The notes beneath the pieces were generated by a model. That model was given only the letters and a program-made list of their open reading frames with translations, did not search any database and had not been told where the DNA came from. From contig NZ_VATA01000026.1 in NCBI RefSeq assembly GCF_005870025.1, forward strand, positions 1 through 64,000: a stretch of DNA of 64,000 nt, read 5' to 3'. Shown one piece after another: positions 1 through 8,133 of this stretch; the first letter of the stretch is position 1; the number at the start of each line of letters is the position of its first letter. Position numbers and translations under genes: made by a program. The stretch is from Poseidonocella sp. HB161398 (GTDB taxonomy: Bacteria > Pseudomonadota > Alphaproteobacteria > Rhodobacterales > Rhodobacteraceae).

Positions 1-66
1 CTCGACTTGCATGTGTTAGGCCTGCCGCCAGCGTTCGTTCTGAGCCAGGATCAAACTCTCAAGTTG
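1..66 (-). rRNA. rrs: 16S ribosomal RNA, 5' end (partial)
   Basis: The minus strand reads CAACTTGAGAGTTTGATCCT followed by the GGCTCAGAACGAACGCTGGCGG block and the AACACATGCAAGTCGAG block, which are the universal first bases of bacterial 16S rRNA. Only the first ~66 bases lie in the window; the gene runs off the left edge. The version CTGGCGGCAGGCCTAACAC is of the alphaproteobacterial type. Confidence 0.97.
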
Positions 67-121
67 AAACGCATTGCTGCGTATCCTTGACGTTAGAACC
101 TCTGCACATCATCTCTTCCCG

Positions 122-182
122 CCCGGCTAAGGACCGGGAAAAGATGCATTCTCTGTTTCGTGCTTCAGGTACCCGAAGGTAC
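122..182 (-). other. rRNA operon leader with two stem-loops
   Basis: Between the promoter and the 16S start, the transcribed leader can form two tight hairpins. One has a 5-bp stem (CCCGG/CCGGG, plus-strand 122-126 and 134-138) with a 7-base loop. The other has a 5-bp GTACC/GGTAC stem (169-173 and 178-182) whose minus-strand loop is UUCG closed by C-G, a classic stable tetraloop. These are probably processing or antitermination elements of the rrn leader. I could not find a convincing boxA. Confidence 0.55.
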
Positions 183-280
183 GAGAAACCGCAAAACAGT
201 GAAGCTGACACTCATATCATCGGCCGAAGCCTAATGAGCCGATATGCATCGGTCCGTCGGTCGAATGACCGGAACCGCCC

Positions 281-309
281 GCATATCTCTTCAGATACTC
301 GATTGTCAA
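281..309 (-). promoter_or_regulatory. rrn promoter (sigma70-type)
   Basis: On the minus strand a perfect -35 TTGACA (plus 304-309) is followed after exactly 17 bases by ATATGC (plus 281-286), a fair -10. It points towards the 16S gene and lies about 215 bases upstream of the mature 5' end, a normal distance for an rRNA operon. Just upstream the motif GGGTTTCGGCCC occurs twice in tandem (plus about 320-350), possibly an upstream activating element. A second promoter was not identified. Confidence 0.65.
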
Positions 310-1416
310 AAAGCGCGGGCCGAAACCCGGGGCCGAAACCCCATTTACCAAGACACCGGAGGCAAAAACCGGCAGGAGGCGTCAATCTTCCGACGCGACC
401 CGCTCGCCAATCACCCTGATCTCTCCGCCGTCCGGCCCGCCTCAGCGGCCCGTCCAGCGCCCCGGAGCGTCGCCGCCCCGTCGGTGAAGGGCCTTCTAGA
501 GAAACCTCCCGACACCCGCAACTCGATTCTCGCTCGAAACCCGAAAAAATTGCCCTGACCAAACGGAAAGTCCAGAAATCGGGCAGAGCAGTCAGAGAAC
601 CACTACATGTAGAGACACCCCAACTCCGGCACCGACAGGACCAGATCCACCACCGCGCCGAGGCGCCGGATCCCAGCCCGTCACCCCCCGTCCCCGCCGC
701 GCTCCCCGCGCCCAGCCCGCCAAACCCAGCCCGCGCACCCGGAAGGCTGCAGAAGCTCACGCCGTTCAGCAGCAGGTTCCGGAACCTTGCGTCGGAACGC
801 TCGCAGCAGTCCTGCCTCGGGACAACCGCCCGCGTTCCGTCATCCCGAGGCAGCTCTAAGCGCCCCCCATCTCGATATCGGCGGTCGGAGCGCCGACGGC
901 GGCGATCCGCTGCCTGGCAGATGTGGCTGCGATTCCCGGACCGTCGCCCATCGGGCTCGGACCGTTGGCGCCGCAATGGCTCCATCGCGCTCAAGCGCCT
1001 TCAGCCGCTTGGCCCCTCGCCGGAGTTCAGGACGCCACTCGACCCTTGCCCTCGGATCAATGGCGGACATTGCTTCGCTCCCTGCACCGCCGGCGCGACG
1101 TGAATTGCCCGAGGGGATCGTCGCGAACCGCATCCGCTACAGACCGGCAGCGCGATACCTTCACATCCACTTGCCGGAGCCTCGCGACGATCCCCTCGGG
1201 CTAGCGCCCTCCGCCGGGAGAGTGATCCCCCCGGATCACCCGCTCGTCCGGCGCCGATCTGCGCCGCATTCTGTCCTCCGCCTGGCCCGAGAGCCTCCTT
1301 CAGGCTGGACCACTTTTCAGGGAGCGATCCTACCGGACCGCAGCCATGGCTTTCCGCCAGAACCTCGCCAAGCCGGGCCGGACCCGGTGCCGCGACCGGG
1401 TTGGACCCCGCTCGCG
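310..1416. other. 1.1-kb region without a convincing gene
   Basis: Open frames exist on both strands but their translations are Arg/Pro/Ser-rich, lack recognisable domains and look like GC-rich shadows. The stretch contains a 10-bp palindrome CTACATGTAG (603-612), a 20-bp inverted repeat (1107-1201) and a 7-bp hairpin GTGATCC/GGATCAC with a 4-base loop (1222-1239). It could be the long upstream region of the rRNA operon or a decayed gene. I see no RNA gene in it. Confidence 0.5.
1107..1201. repeat. 20-bp perfect inverted repeat, 55-base spacer
   Basis: The left arm GCCCGAGGGGATCGTCGCGA (1107-1126) is matched exactly by its reverse complement at 1182-1201. The 55-base spacer shows no coding potential. 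It may be a stable hairpin, the ends of a tiny miniature element, or a protein-binding site. No flanking direct repeat was recognised. Confidence 0.7.
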
Positions 1417-2373
1417 TCAGGCGGCAGGATCCGGCGGGAAGGTGGCCGCCCAATGGCGATGGATGTCCGCTCCGGTGCAGAACCAGACATCGCCGAAGGA
1501 CGCCATATGGGCGATCAGCCGCTTCAGCCCGGCCGCCCGGCCCGGCCGCCCGATCAGCCGGTCATGCAGACCGATCGACAGCAGCTTCGGATGCCCGGCC
1601 AGACCTTCCTCCCGCATCAGGTCGAACGCGTCGCGGTGGTACTCGAAATACTGGCCCGCCGTGGCAAAGCCGTTATTCGCGTCGAAGCGGTTGTCATTCG
1701 CCTCGAAGGAATACGGGATCACCAGATGCGGCCGGCCCGTCCCGGGGTCGACCCACCACGGCAGCTCGTCCGCCAGCGAGTCGCGGTCATAGAGCAGCCC
1801 CTCCGCCTCGCAGACCAGTCGCCGCGTGTTCTGCCCCGGCCGCCCGGTCATCCAGCCCGACGGCGCCCGCCCGGTGGCCGCGGCAATGGCGGAGATGGCG
1901 GCGGCGACATGGGCGCGCTCCTCCGCTTCGGGCAGATGCGCGTAGTCGATCCAGCGGTAATGGTGGCTGACGATCTCGTGCCCCTCGGCGGCGAAACGCC
2001 GGAAGAGGTCGGGATAGAGCTCGGCCGCACGGCCCACCGCCAGCACCGAGATCGGGATCCCGGCCGCGCGGAACAGCTCCAGGAGGCGCCAGGCGCCGCG
2101 GCGCGGGCCGTATTCGAAGACCGACTCGACCAGCGGCGCGCGCACCCCCGGCCGCGCGGCCTCGCCGATATCGTTCAGCATCGGCTCGGAGCCCGCATCG
2201 CCATTGGCCAGGCTGTTCTCTGCCCCGCCCTCGACATTGAGGTTGAAATTCACCGCGATCCGCGCCCCGCCGGGCCAGAGCGGATCGGGCGTCTCGGGCC
2301 CGTAGCCGAGGAAGTCGCGGGCCGTCATCGGCTCGGGGCGGATGCTGCGGGGCGTGGCGTAGCGCGCGCTCAT
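1417..2373 (-). CDS. PuuE-family allantoinase / polysaccharide deacetylase-like amidohydrolase
   Basis: 318 residues of the NodB-fold family. The whole length follows the PuuE type of metal-independent allantoinase. Recognisable blocks are DFLGYGPETPDPLWPGGARI near the N-terminus, the EYGPRRGAWRLLELF segment, GHEIVSHHYRWIDY, WMTGRPGQNTRRLV and LLSIGLHDRLIGRPGR. PuuE enzymes hydrolyse the cyclic amide of allantoin, so a ring-opening amidohydrolase role is likely rather than true polysaccharide deacetylation. Its ATG overlaps the stop of the upstream flavin hydroxylase (ATGA), so the two are translationally coupled, suggesting it opens a ring hydroxylated by that enzyme. Allantoin itself remains possible, but no uricase or allantoicase is nearby. 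Confidence 0.8.
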   Translation of the reverse strand: MSARYATPRSIRPEPMTARDFLGYGPETPDPLWPGGARIAVNFNLNVEGGAENSLANGDAGSEPMLNDIGEAARPGVRAPLVESVFEYGPRRGAWRLLELFRAAGIPISVLAVGRAAELYPDLFRRFAAEGHEIVSHHYRWIDYAHLPEAEERAHVAAAISAIAAATGRAPSGWMTGRPGQNTRRLVCEAEGLLYDRDSLADELPWWVDPGTGRPHLVIPYSFEANDNRFDANNGFATAGQYFEYHRDAFDLMREEGLAGHPKLLSIGLHDRLIGRPGRAAGLKRLIAHMASFGDVWFCTGADIHRHWAATFPPDPAA

Positions 2374-3503
2374 GCCGCCACTCCCAGCTCCGCGCTGCCC
2401 GCGTCATAGCCGAAGAACCAGTCGGTCTCGGTCGGGCCGCACATCCAGCTGTTCTCGACCGAGACCCGCTGCACCTCGGCGACCCGCGGGATCCGCTCGG
2501 CCATGTAGAGCGCGAAGCCCGCCGCGTGATCGCCCTCGCAGGCGGCCAGCGCCCGGTCGAGGATCACCGCATCCTCGATCGCCATCGCGCCGCCCGCCGC
2601 CATGAAGGGGCGCACCGGATGGCAGGCATCGCCGATCAGGCAGATCCGCCCCTCCGCCCAGCGGTCGTCGCGCGGCCGGTCGCAGATCGGCCAGACCGTC
2701 GCCTCGCGCGCGGCATCAAGCACGCGCATCAGGTCGGGATGGCCGCCCTCGAAGGCGGCGCGCATCTCGGCGGCGTCGAGCGGGCGGGACGTTTCCTCGT
2801 AGCCCCAGCCCTCGCCCGGCACGGCGGACATGGTATAGACCTCGTCGCGGCGGCCGGTCATGTAATAGGCGAGGATATGGCGGTCGGGCGCCCACCATTT
2901 GGTGCAGTCGCGCACCGGCCCGCCGGGAATGTCCGCGGTTTTCAGGATGGTCCGATGCGCCATCTTGCCGGTGAAGCGCGGTTCGGCCGCGCCCTGCAGG
3001 ATCTCGCGCAGCTTCGAATTGATGCCGTCGGCGCCGATCACGATATCGGCCCGCGCCCGCCCGCCATCGCCGAAGCGCAGCGTCACGCCATGGGCGTCCT
3101 CCTCGACCCCGTCGAGCCTGCGCCCGAGCTGCAGCCGACCCGCCGACAGGGCCGAGAGCAGGATGTCATGCAGGTCGGCGCGGTGGATGTTCACGTAGGG
3201 CGCGCCATGGAGCGCCGGGGTCCCGGCGCCGAAGGGCATCTCGACCATGGTCTCGCCGCTCTGCCAGTCGCGGCTGAGGAAGGCGTCGGGCTCGATCCCG
3301 CGGGCGCAGAGCGGCGCGGCGAGGCCGAGCCGGCCCAGAAGCCGGGTGACATTTGGGCTCAGGATGATGCCCGCGCCGAGGCGGGCGAAGGCCGGGGCCT
3401 GTTCATAGAGGGTGACCTCGTGGCCGGAACGGGAGAGGGCGGCGGCGGCGGTCAGTCCGCCCAGACCCGCCCCCACGACCGCGACCTGCAGGGGCTGTGC
3501 CAT
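2370..3503 (-). CDS. FAD-dependent aromatic hydroxylase, 6-hydroxynicotinate 3-monooxygenase (NicC)-like
   Basis: About 377 residues of the class A flavin monooxygenase family. An N-terminal Rossmann motif VVGAGLGGLTAA binds FAD. The DG motif ADIVIGADGINSKLRE is in the middle and GDACHPVRPFMAAGGAMAIED is near the C-terminus. Segments such as EQAPAFARLGAGI, KWWAPDRHILAYYMTGRRDE and MRAAFEGGHPDL closely follow NicC, which converts 6-hydroxynicotinate to 2,5-dihydroxypyridine. The rest of the classical nic pathway (nicX, nicD, nicE, nicF) is not in the window, so the exact substrate is uncertain. I chose the ATG preceded by GAGG eight bases upstream; an earlier in-frame start at 3557 would put the operator inside the gene. 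It is the first gene of a two-gene operon with the PuuE-like enzyme. Confidence 0.8.
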   Translation of the reverse strand: MAQPLQVAVVGAGLGGLTAAAALSRSGHEVTLYEQAPAFARLGAGIILSPNVTRLLGRLGLAAPLCARGIEPDAFLSRDWQSGETMVEMPFGAGTPALHGAPYVNIHRADLHDILLSALSAGRLQLGRRLDGVEEDAHGVTLRFGDGGRARADIVIGADGINSKLREILQGAAEPRFTGKMAHRTILKTADIPGGPVRDCTKWWAPDRHILAYYMTGRRDEVYTMSAVPGEGWGYEETSRPLDAAEMRAAFEGGHPDLMRVLDAAREATVWPICDRPRDDRWAEGRICLIGDACHPVRPFMAAGGAMAIEDAVILDRALAACEGDHAAGFALYMAERIPRVAEVQRVSVENSWMCGPTETDWFFGYDAGSAELGVAA

Positions 3504-3556
3504 GCGCTGCGCCTCGCTGGAGCTTTCATTGCAAAGGGAACCGGCGCCAGGCGCCA

Positions 3557-3579
3557 ATTGTTCGATATCGAATGAAATG
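3557..3579 (-). promoter_or_regulatory. Palindromic operator (copy 1) of the MarR regulator
   Basis: It contains the perfect 12-bp palindrome TTCGATATCGAA (3561-3572). Read on the minus strand, the 23 bases from CATTT to AACAAT match the copy at 4374-4396 at 21 of 23 positions in the orientation of transcription. It sits 54 bases before the hydroxylase start, where it would overlap the promoter. Inferred to bind the adjacent MarR protein. Confidence 0.75.
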
Positions 3580-3599
3580 ACCGCGGCGGCGCCTGCTTG

Positions 3600-4181
3600 T
3601 CAACCGGAGCCCTCGGCACCCGCTGCCTCGGCGGCTTCCGCCTCGATCTCCGCCAGCCGGCCGGAGACCTGGCGCAGCGCCTCGACCAGCGCCCGGGTTT
3701 CGGCCTCGCCGAGGCCTTCCAGGCTCTGGCGCTGCACCTCGAAGACCAGCGGGATGGCGCGGTCGACCACGCTCAACCCCTCCAGCGTGAGCTGCACCGC
3801 ATGGGTGCGCCGGTCCGAAGGCTCGGGCATGCGCGCAACTAGGCGCTTTTCCTCCAATGTGTTGATACGGCTTGTCAAACCGCTTCCGCTCAGCAGCAGG
3901 GAGCGGGCGATCTGCTTGGGCGTCAGCGCATAGGGCGGCCCGGCGCGGCGCAGCGCGGTCAGCACGTCGTAGGAGGGCCGGGTCAGCCCCAGCGGCGCCA
4001 GCGCGCGGTTGATGAGCTGCGTCCCTTCCAGCTGCACCCGACCGAGCAGCCCGTAGACCCAGACCGGGCCGGGATCGATATCCGGCCGCTCCTGCTGCCA
4101 CTGGGCGTGAATGGCGGCCACGGCCTCGGCGCTGGTGGGGCGCGACTCGCGCCGGGTTTTGCGCTTATCCGAAGAAGACAT
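3600..4181 (-). CDS. MarR-family transcriptional regulator
   Basis: 193 residues. The winged helix-turn-helix runs over about residues 55-130 (GLTRPSYDVLTALRRAG, LTPKQIARSLLLSGSGLTSR, and the wing with PEPSDRRTHAVQLT). NicR, the repressor of nicotinate catabolism in Pseudomonas, belongs to this family, which suits the NicC-like neighbour. The gene lies between two copies of one operator: one before the hydroxylase operon, one in the spacer to the divergent ABC transporter. It probably represses both and is relieved by the substrate or a pathway intermediate. I chose the ATG with AGGA upstream over an upstream TTG at 4196. The Ala/Glu-rich C-terminal tail is longer than usual. Confidence 0.88.
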   Translation of the reverse strand: MSSSDKRKTRRESRPTSAEAVAAIHAQWQQERPDIDPGPVWVYGLLGRVQLEGTQLINRALAPLGLTRPSYDVLTALRRAGPPYALTPKQIARSLLLSGSGLTSRINTLEEKRLVARMPEPSDRRTHAVQLTLEGLSVVDRAIPLVFEVQRQSLEGLGEAETRALVEALRQVSGRLAEIEAEAAEAAGAEGSG

Positions 4182-4373
4182 GGGGTTTTCCTGCAATTTC
4201 CCGGCTGTTTTCCCCGGGCTCTTCCCCTCCGGTAGACCAGAAGCCCGCGGGTATTTCGAGCGAAAATGTTCATTTCCAGCACATGTTCCGGCAAGTTGCC
4301 CCGATTTCTGCGGAAATTTTCAGCGACGGCACCAGGCATCGGCGCGACCGTCCCGGAACACGGCTTGTCCTGC

Positions 4374-4396
4374 CATTTTATTCGATATCGAACGAT
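4374..4396 (+). promoter_or_regulatory. Palindromic operator (copy 2) of the MarR regulator
   Basis: A second perfect TTCGATATCGAA (4381-4392) is embedded in the same extended 23-base context as the copy at 3557-3579, now on the plus strand. It is 75 bases upstream of the binding-protein start and about 190 bases from the divergent marR start, so it could control the transporter operon and autoregulate marR. A -35-like TTGTCC lies at 4365-4370. Confidence 0.75.
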
Positions 4397-4470
4397 CAGG
4401 CCGGGCCGAGACCCGCCAGCCATGTCAATCCGGCCCCGTCCCGCGGGCGGGCCGCGCAGAGGGAAGACCC

Positions 4471-5436
4471 ATGCTCAAGACCGCGATGCGTTCCGTGGCA
4501 GCTGCCGCGATGCTTCTGGCGGGCGGGATCGCCGCCGAGGCGAAGAACGTCACCTTCACCACCGATTTCGGCTTCAACGGCCGCCACGCCTTCTTCTATG
4601 TCGCGCTCGACAAGGGCTACTACGCCGAGGAAGGGCTCGATGTCGAAATCCTCCGCGGCCAGGGCTCGGCCGACGCGATCCGCAAGGTCGCGGCGGGCAC
4701 GGCGCAGATCGGCTTCGCCGATGCCGGCGCGCTGGTCCTGGCGCGGGGCAATGACGGGCTGCCGGTCAAGCTCGTCTCGATCGTCTATGCCAGCTCGCCG
4801 CATGCGATCTACGCGATCGAGGGCAGCGGCATCGACAGCGCCGCCGATCTGGAGGGCCGCAAGGTCGCCGACACCGCCTTCTCGGCCATCCCGCTGCTCT
4901 TTCCGGCCTATGCCAAGGCCGCCGGGATCGACCCGGAGGCGGTGGAATGGATCACCGCCGAGGGCGCCGCGCTGCCCTCGCTTCTGGCCCAGGGCCGGGT
5001 CGACGCGGTCGGGCAGTTCACCGTCGGCGCGCCGCTCCTCGCCAAGGCCGTGGCGCCGAAGGCACTGGTGGAGCTGGGCTATGCCGATGCCGGGCTCGAC
5101 TACTACGGCAACGGGCTGATCGCCACGGAAGAGACGATCGGCAGCGATCCCGAGCTGGTGAAGGCCTTCGTGCGCGCCACCTATCGCGGCCTGGCCGATG
5201 CCATCGCCGATCCGCAGGAGGCCGGAGAGATCATCCACAAGTACCAGAAGCAGATCGATCCCGAAATCGGCGCCGCCGAGACGGAGAAGGTCGGCGCGCT
5301 GGTCGCAGAAGGCGCAGCGCCGGGCCGGATCGATCCGGACATGATCGCGGGCACCATCGCCGTCGTCGAGGGCGCCTACGAGCTGAAGGCCCCGGTCGCG
5401 CCCCAGGACCTCTACGCGCCGGGCTTCGCCGAGTGA
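4471..5436 (+). CDS. ABC transporter substrate-binding protein, NMT1/THI5 (SsuA/TauA) family
   Basis: 321 residues. An Ala-rich signal peptide (MLKTAMRSVAAAAMLLAGGIAAEA) is followed by the type II periplasmic fold: TDFGFNGRHAFFYVALDKGYY, the EEGLDVEILRGQGSAD segment and ADAGALVLARG. This family delivers aromatic or sulfonated nitrogen compounds, pyrimidine thiamine precursors and similar ligands to TauBC-type importers. It is the first gene of a three-gene importer operon divergent from the MarR/hydroxylase genes and carries the shared operator. It is therefore probably the uptake protein for the hydroxylase substrate. The start has AGAGGGAAG upstream. Confidence 0.88.
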   Translation: MLKTAMRSVAAAAMLLAGGIAAEAKNVTFTTDFGFNGRHAFFYVALDKGYYAEEGLDVEILRGQGSADAIRKVAAGTAQIGFADAGALVLARGNDGLPVKLVSIVYASSPHAIYAIEGSGIDSAADLEGRKVADTAFSAIPLLFPAYAKAAGIDPEAVEWITAEGAALPSLLAQGRVDAVGQFTVGAPLLAKAVAPKALVELGYADAGLDYYGNGLIATEETIGSDPELVKAFVRATYRGLADAIADPQEAGEIIHKYQKQIDPEIGAAETEKVGALVAEGAAPGRIDPDMIAGTIAVVEGAYELKAPVAPQDLYAPGFAE

Positions 5437-6230
5437 TCGGGAAGGGCGTGCAGACGGACGGGGCATCTCCGGTCCTGTCGATGGCCGGGCTGGGCAAGAC
5501 CTACGGCCAGGGCCGGGGCGCGGTCGAGGCGCTCGGCGCCATCGACCTGGAGATCCGCCGGGGCGAGTTCGTCTCGGTGGTCGGCCCCTCGGGCTGCGGC
5601 AAGTCCACCCTGCTGAAGCTGGCCGGCGGGCTCGAGGCGCCGAGCCGCGGCACCATCGCGCGCGAGGGACGGCCGCTTGACGGGCCCACCCGCCAAACCG
5701 GGATCATCTTCCAGGAACATGTGCTCTTCCCCTGGCTGAGCATCCTCGAGAATGTCACCATGCCCGCCGAGGTGGCCGGGCATCCCGCGGGCCCGGCCCG
5801 CGCCCGCGCGCTGGAGCTTCTCGCCATGGCCGGGCTCGCCGATTTCGCCGGGCACCGGCCCGCGCAGCTCTCGGGGGGCATGAAGCAGCGGGCCGCCTTC
5901 TGCCGTGCGCTGATCGCCGATCCGGGCCTCCTGCTGATGGACGAGCCCTTCGGCGCGCTCGACGCGCTGACCCGCGAGGAGCTGTCTCTGGACCTGTCGC
6001 GGATGTGGCAGGATCTGGGGCGCACGGCGCTTCTGATCACCCATGACATCGAGGAGGCGATCCTGCTCGGCGACCGCGTGCTGGTGATGTCGCCGCGCCC
6101 GGGCCGCATCCTCGCCGACATCCCCGTCCCGCTGCCGCGCCCGCGCAGCGTCGAGACCGCCGCCCTGCCGGAATTCCACGCGCTCAAGCAGCAGATCCGG
6201 TCCATCATCTTCAGCCAGCGGAGCATCTGA
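5433..6230 (+). CDS. ABC transporter ATP-binding protein (TauB/SsuB-like)
   Basis: 265 residues. Walker A GPSGCGKST, Q-loop IIFQEHVLFPW, signature LSGGMKQR, Walker B LLLMDEPFGALD and switch His in LLITHDIEEA are all intact. The GTG start overlaps the stop of the binding-protein gene by four bases (GTGA), giving translational coupling. It energises uptake with the permease encoded next. The family powers nitrate, sulfonate, taurine and pyrimidine importers; the substrate here follows from context only. Confidence 0.92.
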   Translation: MIGKGVQTDGASPVLSMAGLGKTYGQGRGAVEALGAIDLEIRRGEFVSVVGPSGCGKSTLLKLAGGLEAPSRGTIAREGRPLDGPTRQTGIIFQEHVLFPWLSILENVTMPAEVAGHPAGPARARALELLAMAGLADFAGHRPAQLSGGMKQRAAFCRALIADPGLLLMDEPFGALDALTREELSLDLSRMWQDLGRTALLITHDIEEAILLGDRVLVMSPRPGRILADIPVPLPRPRSVETAALPEFHALKQQIRSIIFSQRSI

Positions 6231-6233
6231 GCC

Positions 6234-6992
6234 ATGACCGACACCCCGGCGCGCTGGCGCGCGCGGCTGGAGCCGCTGGCGATCTTCGCCGCGCTCTTCC
6301 TGCTGTGGGAACTGGCGGTGCGCTGGTTCGCCCTGCCCTCCTGGCTGCTGCCCGCCCCCTCCGAGATCCTCGCCACCGCCCGCGACTGGGCGCCCGAGCT
6401 GGCCGCCAACGCGCTGGTGACGCTGCGCGAGACGGTGACGGGCTTCGCCCTGGCGGTGGCGATCTCGGTGCCGCTTGCCGTGCTGATCGCCTTCACCCGG
6501 GTGCTGCGGCGCGTGCTCTACCCGATCCTGCTGGGGCTGCAATCGGTGCCCAAGGTCGCGCTGGCGCCACTGGTGACGCTCTGGCTCGGCGTCGGCGAGG
6601 CGCCCAAGGTGGTGATCGTGGTGCTGGTCTGCTTCTTCCCGGTGCTCGTCAACATGATCGCCGGGCTCGAGGCGGCGCCGCGCAACATGGTCGATCTGAT
6701 GCGCTCGGTCGAGGCCTCGCGCTGGCAGGTCTTCCGCCGCCTCCGCCTGCCCTTCGCGCTGCCGCATATCTTCACTGGCTGCAAGGTGGCGGTGACCTTC
6801 GCGGTGATCGGCTCGGTCATCGCCGAATTCGTCGCCGCGCAGTCGGGGCTGGGCTACCTGATCCTGATGTCGACCTCGCAGTCGCTGACGCCGCTGGCCT
6901 TCGCCGCGATCCTGCTGCTGACGCTGATGAGCGTGCTGCTCTTCTACCTGATCGAATGGGCCGAGCGCCGGGCGGTCACCTGGCACATGTGA
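6234..6992 (+). CDS. ABC transporter permease (TauC/SsuC-like)
   Basis: 252 residues with about six hydrophobic helices of the binding-protein-dependent transport inner-membrane family. The cytoplasmic EAA-type loop lies at about residues 155-180 (LMRSVEASRWQVFRRLRLP). Typical short-form TauC features are ELAVRWFALPSWLLPAPSEI at the N-terminus and SVIAEFVAAQSGLGYLI. It starts three bases after the ATPase gene and completes the importer. The last 14 bases before the convergent oxidoreductase gene show no strong terminator. Confidence 0.92.
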   Translation: MTDTPARWRARLEPLAIFAALFLLWELAVRWFALPSWLLPAPSEILATARDWAPELAANALVTLRETVTGFALAVAISVPLAVLIAFTRVLRRVLYPILLGLQSVPKVALAPLVTLWLGVGEAPKVVIVVLVCFFPVLVNMIAGLEAAPRNMVDLMRSVEASRWQVFRRLRLPFALPHIFTGCKVAVTFAVIGSVIAEFVAAQSGLGYLILMSTSQSLTPLAFAAILLLTLMSVLLFYLIEWAERRAVTWHM

Positions 6993-7005
6993 CCGCCCGC
7001 GCGGA

Positions 7006-8022
7006 TTATCCGACGGCGGCGCGGCAGCCGCTTGCCGCAGCGGCGAAGATCGCGTCGGTCACCGCGAGCGTGGCAATGGCGTCCTCCGGCGGATAGGGCA
7101 TCTCCGTCCCGCTCCGCAGCGCCTCCGCGAAGGCCTGCACCATCAGCCGGTACTGGCTCGGCGCGTCCACCCGGATCTCCCGCCGCGCGGTCGTGCAGCC
7201 GTCGGTCAGGATGATCAGCGGCTCGTCCAGGACGTCGCCCCAGCCCGGCAGGAAGCCGCGGGGCACCTCGATTGTCCCTGAGCTGCCGACCAGCCGGTAG
7301 GAGCTGATCCCCCCGGCCCGGTGCGAAGCGCTGACCATGCCCAGGCGCCCGTCGCCGAAGTCGAGGATCGCTGCCGTCGTCACGTCGGTCCCGTGGACCG
7401 GGTCGATCTCCTGGCTGGCCAGGACCGAGACCGGCTCGCTGCCGAACATCATCCGGCAGAGATTGACCGGATAGCAGCCGGCGTCGAGCAGCACCCCGCC
7501 GCCGAGGCTCTTCTGCTGCGCGATATGGGTCTGGCCGGTGCGGTCGGTGGAGATATGCGCCTCTACGAGCCGCAGCGCGCCGATCGCGCCCCCGGCCACG
7601 AGCTCCCGCACCCGCGCATGGAGCGGGTGGAAGCGGTACATGAAGGCCTCCATCAGCGGCACGCCGCGGCTGCGGAACCCCTCGACGATCCGCCGCGCCG
7701 AGGCGGCACCGGTCGAGAGCGGCTTCTCGCAGAGGACCGGGATGCCGCGCGCCGCAGCCTTCAGCGCCCAGTCCTCGTGGAGCGCGTTGGGCAGCGGAAT
7801 GTAGAGCGCGTCGATCTCGCCGCTCGCCACCAGCGCCGCGTAATCCGGGAAGACCCTGCCGATGCCATGGGCCGCGGCCACCTCCCGTCCGCGGGCGGGG
7901 TCGCGCGAGGCCAGGGCCGTCACCCGGCAGCCCGGGGTCGCGTTGATTGCCGGGATCACCTGGGCGCGGGCGATGCCCGAGCTGCCCAGCACGCCCCATC
8001 TCAGTCCGGTTTGCGGTTCCAT
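7006..8022 (-). CDS. Gfo/Idh/MocA-family NAD(P)-dependent oxidoreductase
   Basis: 338 residues. The N-terminal Rossmann motif is GVLGSSGIARA (about 10-20), the conserved EKP is at 99-101, and the C-terminal domain contains EAFMYRFHP and GGGVLLDAGCYPVNL. The family oxidises or reduces sugars, inositols and related alcohols. The GGVLLDAGCY and MYRFHP motifs resemble the glucose-fructose oxidoreductase, D-xylose dehydrogenase and dihydrodiol dehydrogenase branch. AGGAGG lies seven bases before the ATG. It stands alone, convergent with the transporter. The substrate cannot be told from sequence. Confidence 0.85.
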   Translation of the reverse strand: MEPQTGLRWGVLGSSGIARAQVIPAINATPGCRVTALASRDPARGREVAAAHGIGRVFPDYAALVASGEIDALYIPLPNALHEDWALKAAARGIPVLCEKPLSTGAASARRIVEGFRSRGVPLMEAFMYRFHPLHARVRELVAGGAIGALRLVEAHISTDRTGQTHIAQQKSLGGGVLLDAGCYPVNLCRMMFGSEPVSVLASQEIDPVHGTDVTTAAILDFGDGRLGMVSASHRAGGISSYRLVGSSGTIEVPRGFLPGWGDVLDEPLIILTDGCTTARREIRVDAPSQYRLMVQAFAEALRSGTEMPYPPEDAIATLAVTDAIFAAAASGCRAAVG

Positions 8023-8133
8023 GACCTGCCTCCTGCCGCTGTCCCCGACAGGGAGACGGCAGGCGGCGGCGCGGTCAACGGCGCGGGCGGGACCTGGCGC
8101 GCAGGGTCATCGGATCGGGCGCTCCGGAGCGGA

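Noticed and set aside
310-1416. Possible short genes on the minus strand of the region upstream of the rRNA operon
   Set aside because: Translations are Arg/Ser-rich and match no known family; no ribosome site or codon bias like the neighbours.
787-2409. 540-codon open frame on the plus strand covering the PuuE-like gene
   Set aside because: Its second half is antisense to a strongly conserved enzyme, and the first half has no recognisable domain or ribosome site.
2370-3503. Urate hydroxylase (HpxO) as identity of the flavin hydroxylase next to the PuuE-like gene
   Set aside because: The sequence follows the NicC type (KWWAPDRHILAYYMTGRRDE and other blocks) much better than HpxO, although the PuuE neighbour makes a purine pathway tempting.
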